The notes: generated by a model from the sequence alone, not told the origin. Counted from the stretch's first letter, positions 8,960-18,772 are shown. The stretch: 53,964 nt of DNA from Anaerobacillus alkalidiazotrophicus (GCF_001866055.1 NZ_MLQS01000017.1:588008-641971); one strand, 5' to 3'. Numbers and translations are program-made.

Positions 8960-9104
8960 AATACAAGTTTTTATGGAAATACCTTATTTTTAACAGGATT
9001 TTTCTAACTTTAGAAGAAGTACTAATATAGTAGTAAAAATATTAGTCAGAAGGGAGGATTCCCGTGGGAAAGTTTCAACAAAAGTTTCTATGGTGGGACA
9101 AGTT

Positions 9105-9317
9105 ATGATTATTCGTTTCTTCATATTACTTGTTGGCTTTGGACTTGCTGTAATAGGTGGTATAAGCATGATTGCGTATTTAAACTTATTAACAGCTGGG
9201 TATTCCTTCGTATATTATCTGAAGTTCATTGGGATGAGAGTAGAACTACATCTCTTTATCATTGGTTTAGTCATGATTATCATTAGTATTTATGGGCCTT
9301 CTTCTAGGCGTAATTAA
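9105..9317 (+). CDS. Small two-helix membrane protein, unknown
   Basis: The protein of about 70 residues has two hydrophobic segments (IIRFFILLVGFGLAVIGGI and LHLFIIGLVMIIISIYG) joined by a short aromatic loop. I place the start at ATG 9105, preceded by GGTGGG; an in-frame ATG lies at 9090. A GTG at 9064 with a better ribosome site opens a 14-codon frame whose TGA overlaps this ATG, so the two may be translationally coupled, or a one-base frameshift may separate two parts of one protein. Family not recognised. Confidence 0.6.
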   Translation: MIIRFFILLVGFGLAVIGGISMIAYLNLLTAGYSFVYYLKFIGMRVELHLFIIGLVMIIISIYGPSSRRN

Positions 9318-9424
9318 AGAAAATAGTGAAAAATTTCCTTGCATTTCCCTTCACCATGGAATAAATTTCCTAATGAATGCCTATACTGTTGGTACGAACA
9401 TTCAAAGAGTAAGGGGGCTTTCTG

Positions 9425-10171
9425 ATGGTCCACATTCGGGATGTATGGATCAATTGGTTTGAAGGAGAAGAAAATGGTTACAATATCTGCGAGTTTTTTG
9501 AGTGGAGGAAAGAAGATAAGATTGAGCTATTAGATTCTGTTATTGTAATAAAAGTAACAAGCAACATTTTCGACTACATAGAAAACAACTTGGCAGAATT
9601 ACCTGAACAGTTATTAGATGATGTTTATCAACAGAGTTATCAAAGGAAAAACAATCAACGATTACAACTAGATTATTGTTTCATTGTAACAGATGGAAGA
9701 AAAGTCTTGGCAGTCGATACGTTAGGTTATAAAACTCCGATAAGAAAAAGTAGGTTAATGCCTAGACAAGAAGAAACCGTACTCGAATTAGCCATGAATG
9801 AACATGTAAATGATTACTACGTTGAGTATATTGATTTACCAAAGGAGCATCATATTTTATCACCTGATCCTAGGTTGATGAGTGGGTTGATCCGGAAAGA
9901 ACGTCAATTAAAACAGCTGTTATTTATGGCGCTAGATCAGCTATATTCAACTTGTAATGTTTCGGAAGTCCGTTATTGGCTCACAGAGTGGTCACCAAAT
10001 AACTATGAAAGTATTCAACAAATGTGTTTTGAAGAAGCGTGGGAGAAACTCTTTAATGAGGTGAAGATGGGCTGGACAAGCCAGCATTATCACCTATGTG
10101 AAAGAATGATAAAAGGACACTCCTTTTTTGAAAAATTATGGGAGCTTCAACATGCTGAAAGTGTAAAATAA
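9425..10171 (+). CDS. yjbA: UPF0736 family protein YjbA
   Basis: The 248-residue soluble protein opens with [20 protein letters not shown], characteristic of the Bacillus YjbA/UPF0736 family, and contains [15 protein letters not shown] (about 95-110). No catalytic motif is recognised and its function is unknown. AAGGGGG lies 8 bases before the ATG. As in B. subtilis it sits close to trpS. A strong terminator begins at its last codons. Confidence 0.88.
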   Translation: MVHIRDVWINWFEGEENGYNICEFFEWRKEDKIELLDSVIVIKVTSNIFDYIENNLAELPEQLLDDVYQQSYQRKNNQRLQLDYCFIVTDGRKVLAVDTLGYKTPIRKSRLMPRQEETVLELAMNEHVNDYYVEYIDLPKEHHILSPDPRLMSGLIRKERQLKQLLFMALDQLYSTCNVSEVRYWLTEWSPNNYESIQQMCFEEAWEKLFNEVKMGWTSQHYHLCERMIKGHSFFEKLWELQHAESVK

Positions 10172-10199
10172 CAGGAGCAAAGAGCTCCTGTTATTTTTT
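10165..10199 (+). terminator. Terminator of yjbA
   Basis: AAAATAACAGGAGC and GCTCCTGTTATTTT form a perfect 14-bp stem around AAAGA, with a T-run. It could act in both directions, since trpS converges from the other side. Confidence 0.85.
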
Positions 10200-10230
10200 G
10201 CTTTATAAAGGCTAGTATAGAGGAAAATTA

Positions 10231-11526
<1,296 letters not shown>

Positions 11527-11639
11527 AAAGTATATAAATTCCAAATAATCACAATCGCGTTAGGGAATTTAAGTATTTTTATAATTCCCATGTTTTTGAA
11601 AAACTTACTCCTTGTAATTAGAAAAGCCAAGTTTTTCTA

Positions 11640-11668
11640 ATTATATAAAACAAAATATAAAAAAGCAA
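11640..11668 (-). promoter_or_regulatory. Sigma-A-type promoter of the trpS leader
   Basis: The minus strand shows TTGCTT, a 17-base spacer and TATAAT. Transcription would begin near 11633 and run through the T-box. A further hairpin (AAAACTTGG...AAGTTTT) lies between the start and stem I. Confidence 0.65.
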
Positions 11669-11777
11669 TCTTGTGTTATGACTGAAAGAATGATTACGTA
11701 ATGGTTCAGTGATATGTGCATATATATGTACTATGTCGATGGCCTGGTCAACTAAAATTATTAAGGTGGTGTAAAAG

Positions 11778-12359
11778 ATGATTTTTAAAAAGAATTTAAT
11801 ATATTTAGCAATTTTTTCTTTTATTTTTCTTTTTTTAGCTTTTAGCTATGAACGTTCGGATTCAGTATTAAAAAGGTTGGATCTAGAAACGATCACCTCT
11901 AAACAACAAGGTGTTTACAAAGGAAATATTGCCGAGGATTTTCAGCTTTTAAATAGTGTCGGTGAAAAGGTATCTCTATCAGACTTTCGAGGGAAAAAAG
12001 TGATTATTAATTTTTTTGCGACTTGGTGTTCTCCTTGTCAAGAAGAAATGCCAACGCTTGTACAATTAGATAAGAAAATTGACGATGAAAAGTTAGTTCT
12101 TTTGGGAATAAATGTTACGAAAGAAGAAAGGAATGTAGACGACGTTCGAAGGTTCCTTAATCATTTTGAAGTAAAATATGAAGTTTTGTTTGATGGAGAC
12201 GGTAAAGTTATGAAGGATTACCAGTTAATCGGAATACCCACTACGATATTTATAGATGAAAATGGAAAAATTGTAGAGCGATTAAATGGGATTGTGACAA
12301 TGGAGATGTTATTAGATCACCCGTTTTTACAGGGGTTATTAAACAAGAATAATCAATGA
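11778..12359 (+). CDS. Membrane-anchored thiol-disulfide oxidoreductase, ResA-like
   Basis: A 193-residue protein with an N-terminal membrane anchor (about 5-24) and an extracytoplasmic thioredoxin fold. The redox site is WCSPC in INFFATWCSPCQEEMP (about 84), and the cis-proline loop reads IGIPTTIF. ResA-type proteins reduce apocytochrome c haem-binding cysteines; StoA-type proteins act in spore cortex synthesis, and the sequence does not decide between them. It has its own terminator. The ribosome site is AAGGTGGTG. The gene is not part of the B. subtilis trpS neighbourhood. Confidence 0.88.
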   Translation: MIFKKNLIYLAIFSFIFLFLAFSYERSDSVLKRLDLETITSKQQGVYKGNIAEDFQLLNSVGEKVSLSDFRGKKVIINFFATWCSPCQEEMPTLVQLDKKIDDEKLVLLGINVTKEERNVDDVRRFLNHFEVKYEVLFDGDGKVMKDYQLIGIPTTIFIDENGKIVERLNGIVTMEMLLDHPFLQGLLNKNNQ

Positions 12360-12374
12360 TTTAGTGATATGAAG

Positions 12375-12403
12375 AACGAGGCTACTCTAGCAGCCTCGTT
12401 TTC
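12375..12403. terminator. Terminator between convergent genes
   Basis: AACGAGGCT and AGCCTCGTT form a 9-bp stem followed by TTCT. It separates the ResA-like gene from the convergent exchanger gene. Confidence 0.7.
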
Positions 12404-12405
12404 TA

Positions 12406-13395
12406 TTAGTTTATGAAAATTAGAAAACTTGATACGAAATAGAAAAATATAAGTACAGCCGAAGGTAACCAATAAACAGTTTGATTCTTTTGCACTTTTG
12501 AACGAAGTAATGAATATAATATTATGACACTTAATAAAAACGTAGCTATTGCAGTAATACTGTGTACGGATGATGCTGCTGATAAAATTGAAGCTGGACG
12601 ATAGAAAACATCAGATCCTATTAAAATTAAAATGTTAAATAAGTTACTACCTAAAATGGAGCCAATCGCTAGATTATAGTTCCGTAATTGGATGGCAATT
12701 AACACTGCTACTGCTTCTGGTAATGAAGTTGAAGCTGCAATTAAGAAACTACCAACAAAACTTGAACCTAGTCCTGTAACAATGGCAATTCTATCGCCGG
12801 TTATTGATAAAAGTGAACCTGAAATTAAGATAACAAACGCTGCAATAATAAACCCTATGATTGCTTTTTTTAATGAAATTGCTGACGTTTGAGAAACGCC
12901 ATCCTTGTCTTCGTCTTCATCTTCAAAGTTGGTTACTTTTTTAGAAATGAGATACATTCCACTGGCATAAATGATGATAAGAATAATCGTATCGAAACCA
13001 ATGCCTAAAATTGAGTAAGGTAGTTTTAAAGTTAAAGCAAGAAAGATAAGACAAGATAGAAGCATGCCAACACTGATGGTATAAACATGGCTATGTGAAG
13101 CACTTTTGAAAATTTGGTTTTTACGATAGTACAGATCGAAAGCCGCAATAATTAAAAGGTTAAACATGTTGCTACCTAAAACACTACCGACAGCGAGGTC
13201 AGTGTTTTTTAAACCTACAATTGCGGTCAAGGTCGTTGTCACTTCAGGCAAAGAAGTAGCTCCTGCTAAAAAGATTGTTCCGACTAACATTCCTCCTAAT
13301 GAAGTTCTTTCACTTAAAACGTCTGCATAAGTGGAAAGTTTGATTGCTGATAATACTGTAAATATTGCTGCAATGAAAAAGAGTAAAAATACCAT
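12406..13395 (-). CDS. CaCA family cation exchanger under a Mn2+ riboswitch
   Basis: A 329-residue integral membrane protein with about ten helices and two inverted Na_Ca_ex repeats. Each repeat carries the alpha signature: GATSLPEVTTT with GSVLGSNMFN in the first half and ASTSLPEAVAV with GSILGSNLFN in the second. Such proteins exchange Ca2+ or other divalent cations for Na+ or H+. The acidic loop at about 150-170 (FEDEDEDKDG) may sense cations. A yybP-ykoY riboswitch precedes it, so I infer that Mn2+ induces it and that it may export Mn2+. GGAGGCGAC is the ribosome site. Confidence 0.9.
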   Translation of the reverse strand: MVFLLFFIAAIFTVLSAIKLSTYADVLSERTSLGGMLVGTIFLAGATSLPEVTTTLTAIVGLKNTDLAVGSVLGSNMFNLLIIAAFDLYYRKNQIFKSASHSHVYTISVGMLLSCLIFLALTLKLPYSILGIGFDTIILIIIYASGMYLISKKVTNFEDEDEDKDGVSQTSAISLKKAIIGFIIAAFVILISGSLLSITGDRIAIVTGLGSSFVGSFLIAASTSLPEAVAVLIAIQLRNYNLAIGSILGSNLFNILILIGSDVFYRPASILSAASSVHSITAIATFLLSVIILYSLLRSKVQKNQTVYWLPSAVLIFFYFVSSFLIFIN

Positions 13396-13420
13396 GAGTT
13401 GTCGCCTCCTGAAATTTCGA

Positions 13421-13590
13421 AAAAGAAAAAGACCCTTTTATGAAAATGCTTTAGGAATCTAAAGCATTTTCATAAAAAGGTCTTGCGTACTTTGTCGAAA
13501 ACACAAAGCTTAATGAACCGAGTGATATAATCACTGAAATGACGATTCATTAACCAGTTGGTCGCTACTCCCCTTTTTGGGCTTATTCTT
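13421..13590 (-). promoter_or_regulatory. yybP-ykoY family (Mn2+) riboswitch
   Basis: On the minus strand, AAAGGGGAGTAGCGACC (complement near 13561-13577) and a later GCAAGACC match the conserved loops of the yybP-ykoY aptamer. A long terminator stem follows (GACCTTTTTATGAAAATGCTTTA pairing with its 3' partner, 13428-13483) and then a T-rich stretch just before the exchanger's ribosome site. In this family Mn2+ binding prevents termination. Confidence 0.85.
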
Positions 13591-13660
13591 TTGTTGGAAT
13601 AAATGTACCACGGAAAATGAAAATCGTCAATCGCTATATATCATTATCATTTATACAAAA

Positions 13661-13705
13661 TAATAAAGGAGAAGAACTTTCTATACGTAAGTTTTTCTCC
13701 TTTTT
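13661..13705 (-). terminator. Terminator downstream of the HD-domain gene
   Basis: AAGGAGAAAAACTT pairs with AAGTTCTTCTCCTT and T-rich sequence follows on the minus strand. The plus strand also has a T-run, so it may work both ways. Confidence 0.6.
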
Positions 13706-13842
13706 CAATGTTATACAATTGTTAGCTGTTAGGTCAAAAGTGTTTTGTGATCCTGGGACACAAAGTGCATTTAGAATAAATCGCACTTGATCAGGGAATT
13801 GGGCTTTCAAACCTATAGGTAATGAACAATATCAATTGTTCA

Positions 13843-14385
13843 TTACAAAGATGCAATTTGATTATCTTGTTGATATAGTTCATTGTCAATTTGTTCATCT
13901 AATTTTATAATTAACAATCGCGCCTTTTCATCATCAACTTTTCGATAATGGTGGTTCCCATTTGGTTCCTCATCCATTTCATCAGCTAAAGCAACAACTT
14001 TTTGAAGAGGATCTAAACTAAGCTGTCCATCTGGTAAGTAAGAGTCAGTGTGTAATAAAATAGCTAAAGCGATTTTTTTTGCCTTTGCTGGATGTTCACC
14101 TAACCTAATTAATAACTTATGAGCACGTTCTGCACCTTTTATAGCATGAATGTCATTTTTCTTGTATAACTCATAATCCCATTTACCATCTCGGTACCAT
14201 GTATAGTGTCCTATGTCATGCAGAAAAGCTGCTTTAGTCGCTAAATCAGAATTTACATTATATTGTTTTGAGAGGGTAAATGCATGATAAGCAGCCGCAA
14301 TGGCGTGTGCCATACCAGATCTTTTAATATACTTCTGTGTAATACGATGGTCAAAAATAGTCAGCAATGTAATGTCTCTCATCAT
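13843..14385 (-). CDS. HD-domain metal-dependent phosphohydrolase
   Basis: A 180-residue protein with the HD pattern: His in GMAHAIAAAYHAF (about 23-36), then AAFLHDIGHYTW (about 50) and a later ILLHTDS. HD proteins cleave phosphates from nucleotides or other phosphomonoesters; the substrate here is unknown. I start it at 14385, where AAGGAGGAGATC is followed by two ATGs. The open frame continues far upstream but without a ribosome site. A 12-bp hairpin overlaps the stop codon. It is transcribed divergently from the HTH gene. Confidence 0.85.
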   Translation of the reverse strand: MMRDITLLTIFDHRITQKYIKRSGMAHAIAAAYHAFTLSKQYNVNSDLATKAAFLHDIGHYTWYRDGKWDYELYKKNDIHAIKGAERAHKLLIRLGEHPAKAKKIALAILLHTDSYLPDGQLSLDPLQKVVALADEMDEEPNGNHHYRKVDDEKARLLIIKLDEQIDNELYQQDNQIASL

Positions 14386-14587
14386 GATCTCCTCCTTAAA
14401 TTTTCTTACACCAAAAATATAAATTTTTACTATTATACATATGTTGGATGATGAATGCAAGTGACAAAATAAGAGGTATTTTGAAATTGGAAAGAAGTTA
14501 AGGGGGCACTTTGATAATAAACGGGAAAAATGATAATGAAAGTGGTTGTAGCTTGTCATTAAATGTCACTATTTTACGATGAACTTG

Positions 14588-14616
14588 TTGGTATTCATTA
14601 CGAACAATTGTATAAT
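14588..14616 (+). promoter_or_regulatory. Promoter of the HTH-DUF4015 pair
   Basis: TTGGTA, a 17-base spacer and TATAAT lie 50 bases before the HTH gene. Confidence 0.5.
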
Positions 14617-14664
14617 CCTAATATATAAGGAACTTTAAAGCTGAGAAAATGGGGAGGGATTAGG

Positions 14665-14895
14665 TTGTATGTTACAGTAAAAGAACTGGCTGATTATTTG
14701 CACTTATCACCAGACTACGTTTTTCAGCAAATAAAAGTTGGAAATATTAGGGCAGTGCATGATGGGGAGCAATATCTAGTGAATAAAGAGCATTTTAAGA
14801 AAACTCTAGAAAATATTGAAAAACAAATCAGATTATGGAAAGAAGAACAATTACAAGAATTACCTACTGACATTGATGTAAAAGACGAAGATTAA
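14665..14895 (+). CDS. Small excisionase-type helix-turn-helix protein
   Basis: A 76-residue protein beginning YVTVKELADYLHLSPDYVFQQIKVG, the winged-helix pattern of excisionase/MerR-like DNA-binding domains, followed by a charged helix. It starts at TTG after GGGAGGGATTAGG. No integrase or phage gene is nearby, so it is more likely a small regulator than a true excisionase. It lies 26 bases before the DUF4015 gene and may be cotranscribed with it. Confidence 0.75.
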   Translation: MYVTVKELADYLHLSPDYVFQQIKVGNIRAVHDGEQYLVNKEHFKKTLENIEKQIRLWKEEQLQELPTDIDVKDED

Positions 14896-14921
14896 TAGAA
14901 AAGGAATTGAGGTATGTAAAT

Positions 14922-16124
14922 ATGGGGAAGAATTTACTGAAGATATTTACAATATTATTTTTCGTATCGTTGTTAGGAACTGGAAGTTTTACTTATGCAA
15001 CTGTAGAAAAAACAGTCGTAGAGCATGCAAATAAATTAACTGAATTACGTCAAAAGGAAATTCCAGAACCGATGTCAAGGTTTCTTTTCCAATCAGGATA
15101 TCACTTTGAATATCCAGATGCTGTCCGTGGTATTTATGTTACTGGCCATTCAGCTGGTGGTGCAAGGTTTGAAACATTAATTGACTTAATTGATAATACA
15201 GACCTTAATGCAATGGTTATAGACATTAAGGATGATCATGGTTATTTAACGTATACTCCCGATTCAAATTCACCGTATTTAAACATCAGTCAACGCTATA
15301 TTAAAGATACAGAGAAACTAATGAAGCGTCTCGAAGAACACGAAATTTACCCTATTGCCCGCATAGTTGTTTTTAAAGACACAGTCTTAGCAGAGAAGCG
15401 CCCTGATCTATCATTTGTACAAAATGGAAAGGTGTGGAAAAACGGAAGAGGTGAAGCATTCGTCAATCCATTTCTAAAAGAGGTTTGGGATTATAATGTT
15501 GCTATTGCTGAGAAAGCAGCTCAACTTGGATTTAAAGAGATTCAATTTGATTACGTAAGGTTTCCAGAAGGCTTTGAACGAAGAGATGAAATGTTAACGT
15601 ATGATGTAGGAGAATATAATGATGGTGATCGAGATAATGTCCAAAAGCGGGTTGATGCTGTAACTGATTTTGTCGCTTATGCACGAGAGAAACTGCAGCC
15701 ATATGGTGTAGATGTTTCGGTTGACATTTTTGGATATTCAGCAACAATTACTGAGGCACCAGGAATTGGTCAAAATTTTTCAAGGATCTCACAAAATGTT
15801 GATGTTATTTCATCAATGATTTATCCTAGTCACTGGACTTCGTATTTTGGCATCTCAAAACCTGATTTGCATCCGTATGAACTAGTTACAGAATATGCCA
15901 AAGTAGAAAATCATGTTCTTGGGAAGTTGGAAAATCCCCCTGTTTCAAGGCCGTGGATCCAAGACTTTACAGCTTCCTACTTAGGTGCTGGTAACTACCG
16001 GGTTTACGGAAAAGAGGAAGTAGAAGCACAAATCCGGGCTCTATATGAAAATGGGATCAATGAGTTTTTGTTATGGAATGCTGGTAATCGCTACACACCA
16101 AATGTAAATTATAAAATGGATTAA
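14922..16124 (+). CDS. Secreted DUF4015 putative glycoside hydrolase
   Basis: A 400-residue protein with a signal peptide (LKIFTILFFVSLLGTGSFTYA) and a TIM-barrel-like DUF4015 domain. VRGIYVTGHSAGG opens the domain, IDIKDDHGYLTY, EIQFDYVRFPEG and VSVDIFGYSA line the likely active site, and acidic residues in these motifs are candidate catalysts. The substrate is unknown; family members are predicted to act on cell-wall or surface polysaccharides. The ATG at 14922 follows GAGG at a good distance, which favours it over the TTG at 14907. Confidence 0.87.
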   Translation: MGKNLLKIFTILFFVSLLGTGSFTYATVEKTVVEHANKLTELRQKEIPEPMSRFLFQSGYHFEYPDAVRGIYVTGHSAGGARFETLIDLIDNTDLNAMVIDIKDDHGYLTYTPDSNSPYLNISQRYIKDTEKLMKRLEEHEIYPIARIVVFKDTVLAEKRPDLSFVQNGKVWKNGRGEAFVNPFLKEVWDYNVAIAEKAAQLGFKEIQFDYVRFPEGFERRDEMLTYDVGEYNDGDRDNVQKRVDAVTDFVAYAREKLQPYGVDVSVDIFGYSATITEAPGIGQNFSRISQNVDVISSMIYPSHWTSYFGISKPDLHPYELVTEYAKVENHVLGKLENPPVSRPWIQDFTASYLGAGNYRVYGKEEVEAQIRALYENGINEFLLWNAGNRYTPNVNYKMD

Positions 16125-16138
16125 AAGGTAAACGAAAT

Positions 16139-16182
16139 TAAAGGGTGGTAGTTGGCTATAAAAGCAATTACGATCCTTTTTT
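16139..16182 (+). terminator. Terminator of the DUF4015 gene
   Basis: AAAGGGT-G-GTAGTTG pairs with CAATTAC-G-ATCCTTT around a 10-base loop, then TTT. The second copy of the 215-bp element begins immediately after the T-run. Confidence 0.75.
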
Positions 16183-16397
16183 ATCCCACACTTAAGGGGC
16201 AAGTAAGACCCCCACCTCAAAACGTAAGAAAATCGAGAAGTTTAGGTGGGGGATAAACTGCCCCTAAAGGTCCGATATAGAATAACTTTCATCAGTGAAG
16301 CTGATGATTAGTTATTCTTATGCCCGTGGTATAAGTTGAACTAACAATCAGTGGGGGATGAAGGAAAACCCCCACTGATTGAAGTTCAGCTTTATAT
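16183..16397 (+). repeat. Structured element of about 215 bp, copy 2
   Basis: This is the more complete copy of the element at 3381-3594. The third stem is intact (AATCAGTGGGGG with CCCCCACTGATT). Like copy 1 it is in plus orientation and begins ATCCCACAC directly after a terminator T-run. It has no open reading frame and no nearby transposase. The interval from here to the acetyltransferase at 16547 shows nothing else. Confidence 0.75.
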
Positions 16398-16546
16398 CTC
16401 TTGAGTAACATTTAACATATTAAAACAAAATTAGTCATTTTTTACTAAGTACAAATCAATAAACTTAGTTTAACAATTATTAAAAAAAGCATATACTAAT
16501 AAGTGAAGACATGTTATTAAAAAGTATAAGCTACTTGGAGGTAACC

Positions 16547-17098
16547 ATGAATTGGTATGAAAAGCTGAATCAATATTTCCCTATTGAAGAGATGAAATCA
16601 AAAGAGCATATAGAGCTGTTATTAAAAGAAAAGGGAGATATTTATCACAAAGATGAAGGTCCTAATCATGTTATGATGTATGTAGAAATGGATGACTTTA
16701 TCTTTATTGATTATTTGTTTGTATCAAAAAATGCTAGAGGCCAAGGATTAGGAAAAAAATTATTAGATAATTTAAAAGCAAAACAAAAACCAATAATACT
16801 TGAAGTAGAACCTGTTACCTATGAAGACACAGACACAAAGAAGCGTTTTAATTTCTATGAAAGAGAAGGCTTTCATCATGCTAAATCCATTGGTTATCGT
16901 CGTAGATCCTTAGCAACGAAAGAAATAACGGATTTGGAGATCCTTTATTGGTCGCCAGAAAATGACGACGAAGAAACCATTTATGAGAAGATGAAAGAAA
17001 CGTACGAAACTATTCACACGTACAAAGATAAACAATTGTACGGTGAAGCTTATCAAAAAGTTGATGAAGTTCTTTCCTTCGATGAGGAACATTCTTAA
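16547..17098 (+). CDS. yjbC: GNAT acetyltransferase YjbC
   Basis: A 183-residue GNAT protein. The acetyl-CoA loop reads VSKNARGQGLGKKLL (about 68-82), and NFYEREGFHHAKSIGYRRR follows. The start MNWYEKLNQYFPIEEMKSK and the overall sequence match B. subtilis YjbC, the gene before spx. The substrate is unknown. CTTGGAGGTAACC marks the ATG at 16547; an upstream in-frame ATG at 16511 lacks a site. In B. subtilis yjbC and spx share transcripts. Here a small gene and a terminator lie between them. Confidence 0.92.
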   Translation: MNWYEKLNQYFPIEEMKSKEHIELLLKEKGDIYHKDEGPNHVMMYVEMDDFIFIDYLFVSKNARGQGLGKKLLDNLKAKQKPIILEVEPVTYEDTDTKKRFNFYEREGFHHAKSIGYRRRSLATKEITDLEILYWSPENDDEETIYEKMKETYETIHTYKDKQLYGEAYQKVDEVLSFDEEHS

Positions 17099-17153
17099 TT
17101 TAATTTGTCTTTGCTCTCTATGATTAATATTAAAATAAGGGAAGGTGCTTATT

Positions 17154-17282
17154 ATGAAAGGGAGAGAGAAGAAACGAAAAAAGAAAAGAGAAATTTGGAA
17201 AGATTTATTAAAAAAGAAATTTCCCGGTTGGCAACCGCTTCCAGGGAGAAAACCACTTTCTCAATCTAAGACAACAGCATAA
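17154..17282 (+). CDS. Very basic 42-residue protein, unknown
   Basis: A short frame starting ATG after GGGAAGGTG. The first 25 residues are almost all Lys/Arg/Glu (KGREKKRKKKREIWKDLLKK), followed by FPGWQPLPGRKPLSQ. A terminator follows the stop by five bases, so the gene is a discrete unit after yjbC. No family recognised; an RNA- or DNA-binding role would be a guess. Confidence 0.55.
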   Translation: MKGREKKRKKKREIWKDLLKKKFPGWQPLPGRKPLSQSKTTA

Positions 17283-17286
17283 GAAA

Positions 17287-17331
17287 AAGATGGTGTCCTA
17301 TGATTTGTATAGGGGCACCTTTTTCTTGAAA
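17287..17331 (+). terminator. Terminator after the small basic gene
   Basis: GGTGTCCTAT and ATAGGGGCACC form a stem flanked by AAAAAG on the left and TTTTTC on the right. Confidence 0.75.
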
Positions 17332-17482
17332 AAAATCTAAAGGCGAAAAGTATTTAGATTAGCGGTCTACATGCTACATTACATGAGTAATTCATATTTG
17401 AAATTAATGACAGATTTTAGAGTGATAGGTTAACACTATGTACAAGTTGTATAAATTTTGTTTATTTTTTTTGTTAGAAGGG

Positions 17483-17511
17483 TATTCAAATTAGAATAAT
17501 TATTGTATAAT
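17483..17511 (+). promoter_or_regulatory. Candidate promoter of spx
   Basis: TATTCA, a 17-base spacer and TATAAT lie about 85 bases before spx. The -35 box is weak. The rest of 17332-17595 is AT-rich with no gene. Confidence 0.4.
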
Positions 17512-17595
17512 TTGATTATCAACTAACAGTGTGTTTTTACTTTTAATTGAGAATTAGAAGAAAAGATATAGATAAATAGAAGGGAGAATTGAATA

Positions 17596-17994
17596 ATGGT
17601 TACACTATTTACATCCCCAAGTTGTACATCTTGTAGAAAAGCGAAGGCTTGGTTAGAGGAGCATAATATTGAATTTGTTGAGAGGAATATCTTTGCTGAA
17701 CCTTTAACGATTGATGAGGTAAAAGAAGTAGTTCGCATGACTGAAGACGGTACAGATGAAATTATTTCAACTCGTTCAAAGGTGTTTCAAGAATTAAATG
17801 TTGAAGTAGAGTCATTATCATTACAACAACTTTTTAAGATTGTAAGTGAAAATCCAGGTTTATTGCGTCGTCCGATACTAATCGATGAAAAACGATTACA
17901 AGTAGGATATAATGAAGCAGAAATAAGAAGGTTTTTACCACGTAAAGTTCGTACATTCTTCTTACAAGAAGCTCAAAGAGCAGTTAACGAGTAG
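17596..17994 (+). CDS. spx: Spx redox-stress transcription regulator
   Basis: Spx binds the RNA polymerase alpha C-terminal domain and reprograms transcription under thiol-oxidative stress. The 132-residue ArsC-like protein has the redox switch Cys10-Thr-Ser-Cys13 ([13 protein letters not shown]) and ends [19 protein letters not shown], the ClpXP-recognised C-terminal type. AGAAGGGAG lies before the ATG. Its adaptor gene yjbH (26305) and mecA are in the same window, as in B. subtilis. It is monocistronic, with a strong terminator. Confidence 0.97.
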   Translation: MVTLFTSPSCTSCRKAKAWLEEHNIEFVERNIFAEPLTIDEVKEVVRMTEDGTDEIISTRSKVFQELNVEVESLSLQQLFKIVSENPGLLRRPILIDEKRLQVGYNEAEIRRFLPRKVRTFFLQEAQRAVNE

Positions 17995-18009
17995 AATATA
18001 TATAAAAGC

Positions 18010-18042
18010 AAAATGGCAGACGATTAGTCTGCCATTTTCGTT
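18010..18042 (+). terminator. Terminator of spx
   Basis: AAAATGGCAGAC and GTCTGCCATTTT form a perfect 12-bp stem around GATTA. Confidence 0.85.
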
Positions 18043-18088
18043 TAAACCGACGTATTGAACATTGTATTAAATTGTTTCTAATTTTAAA

Positions 18089-18772
18089 TTACTTTTTTAT
18101 CCATTCAATATTGCTTTTCATTCGTTTTGATAGCCAACCGATACACATGATTAAAATTATGATTAATGTTTGCATAAGGGATGCGAAGGTGGGGTGGCTA
18201 TTAAACAATGGAGCTAACATTGGCTCATGAGCGATCATCTTTGTAGCGGTAAATGCTAGGATGCCAGCTCCGAAATAAATAATAATTGGAAAACGTTGCA
18301 TCGCAAATAAAATAATCCGACTACCCCAAATGATAATTGGTACTGATACTAATAAACCAATGATTACTAATGCTTTATTCCCGTGAGCAGCCCCTGCTAC
18401 AGCTATTACATTGTCAAACCCCATAACAATATCAGCTACAATAATTGTTTTGATAGCAGCGAATACCGTTGATTTGCCTTGGATATCACGATCATCATTT
18501 GTATCAATTAATAAATGATAAGAAATATAAAGTAATAAAGCTCCTCCAATTGCCATAAGCATTGGTATTTTTAACAGGTAAACGGCAACTAGAGTAAGTG
18601 TTATTCTCGCAATGATTGCAAACATAATTCCTAGTACAATAGCTTTATGTCTAATTTTTTCGGGTAAATTACGGCAGGCAAGAGCAACAACGATAGCGTT
18701 GTCTCCACCTAAAACAATATCAATACCAATAATCGTTAATAATGGAATAATAAAATCCATTTGTAGGCTCAT
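18089..18772 (-). CDS. yjbE: TerC family membrane protein YjbE
   Basis: A 227-residue TerC protein with about seven membrane helices. The family motifs GIDIVLGGDNAIVVAL (about 15-30) and VADIVMGFDNVIAVAGAA (about 110-127) hold the conserved acidic residues in the membrane. Recent work links TerC proteins to Mn2+ export and metalation of secreted proteins. The ATG at 18772 follows AGAGGTG; a GTG two codons earlier is also possible. No yybP-ykoY riboswitch is visible upstream, unlike the exchanger gene at 12406. The position next to spx matches B. subtilis. Confidence 0.9.
   Translation of the reverse strand: MSLQMDFIIPLLTIIGIDIVLGGDNAIVVALACRNLPEKIRHKAIVLGIMFAIIARITLTLVAVYLLKIPMLMAIGGALLLYISYHLLIDTNDDRDIQGKSTVFAAIKTIIVADIVMGFDNVIAVAGAAHGNKALVIIGLLVSVPIIIWGSRIILFAMQRFPIIIYFGAGILAFTATKMIAHEPMLAPLFNSHPTFASLMQTLIIILIMCIGWLSKRMKSNIEWIKK

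Noticed and set aside
14665..14895. Phage or integrative element excisionase
   Set aside because: No integrase, attachment site or phage gene is nearby; the small HTH protein is treated as a regulator.
16183..16397. TnpB guide (omega) RNA
   Set aside because: No tnpB lies beside either copy and no shared 3' scaffold-guide boundary can be shown; it is kept only as a distant possibility.
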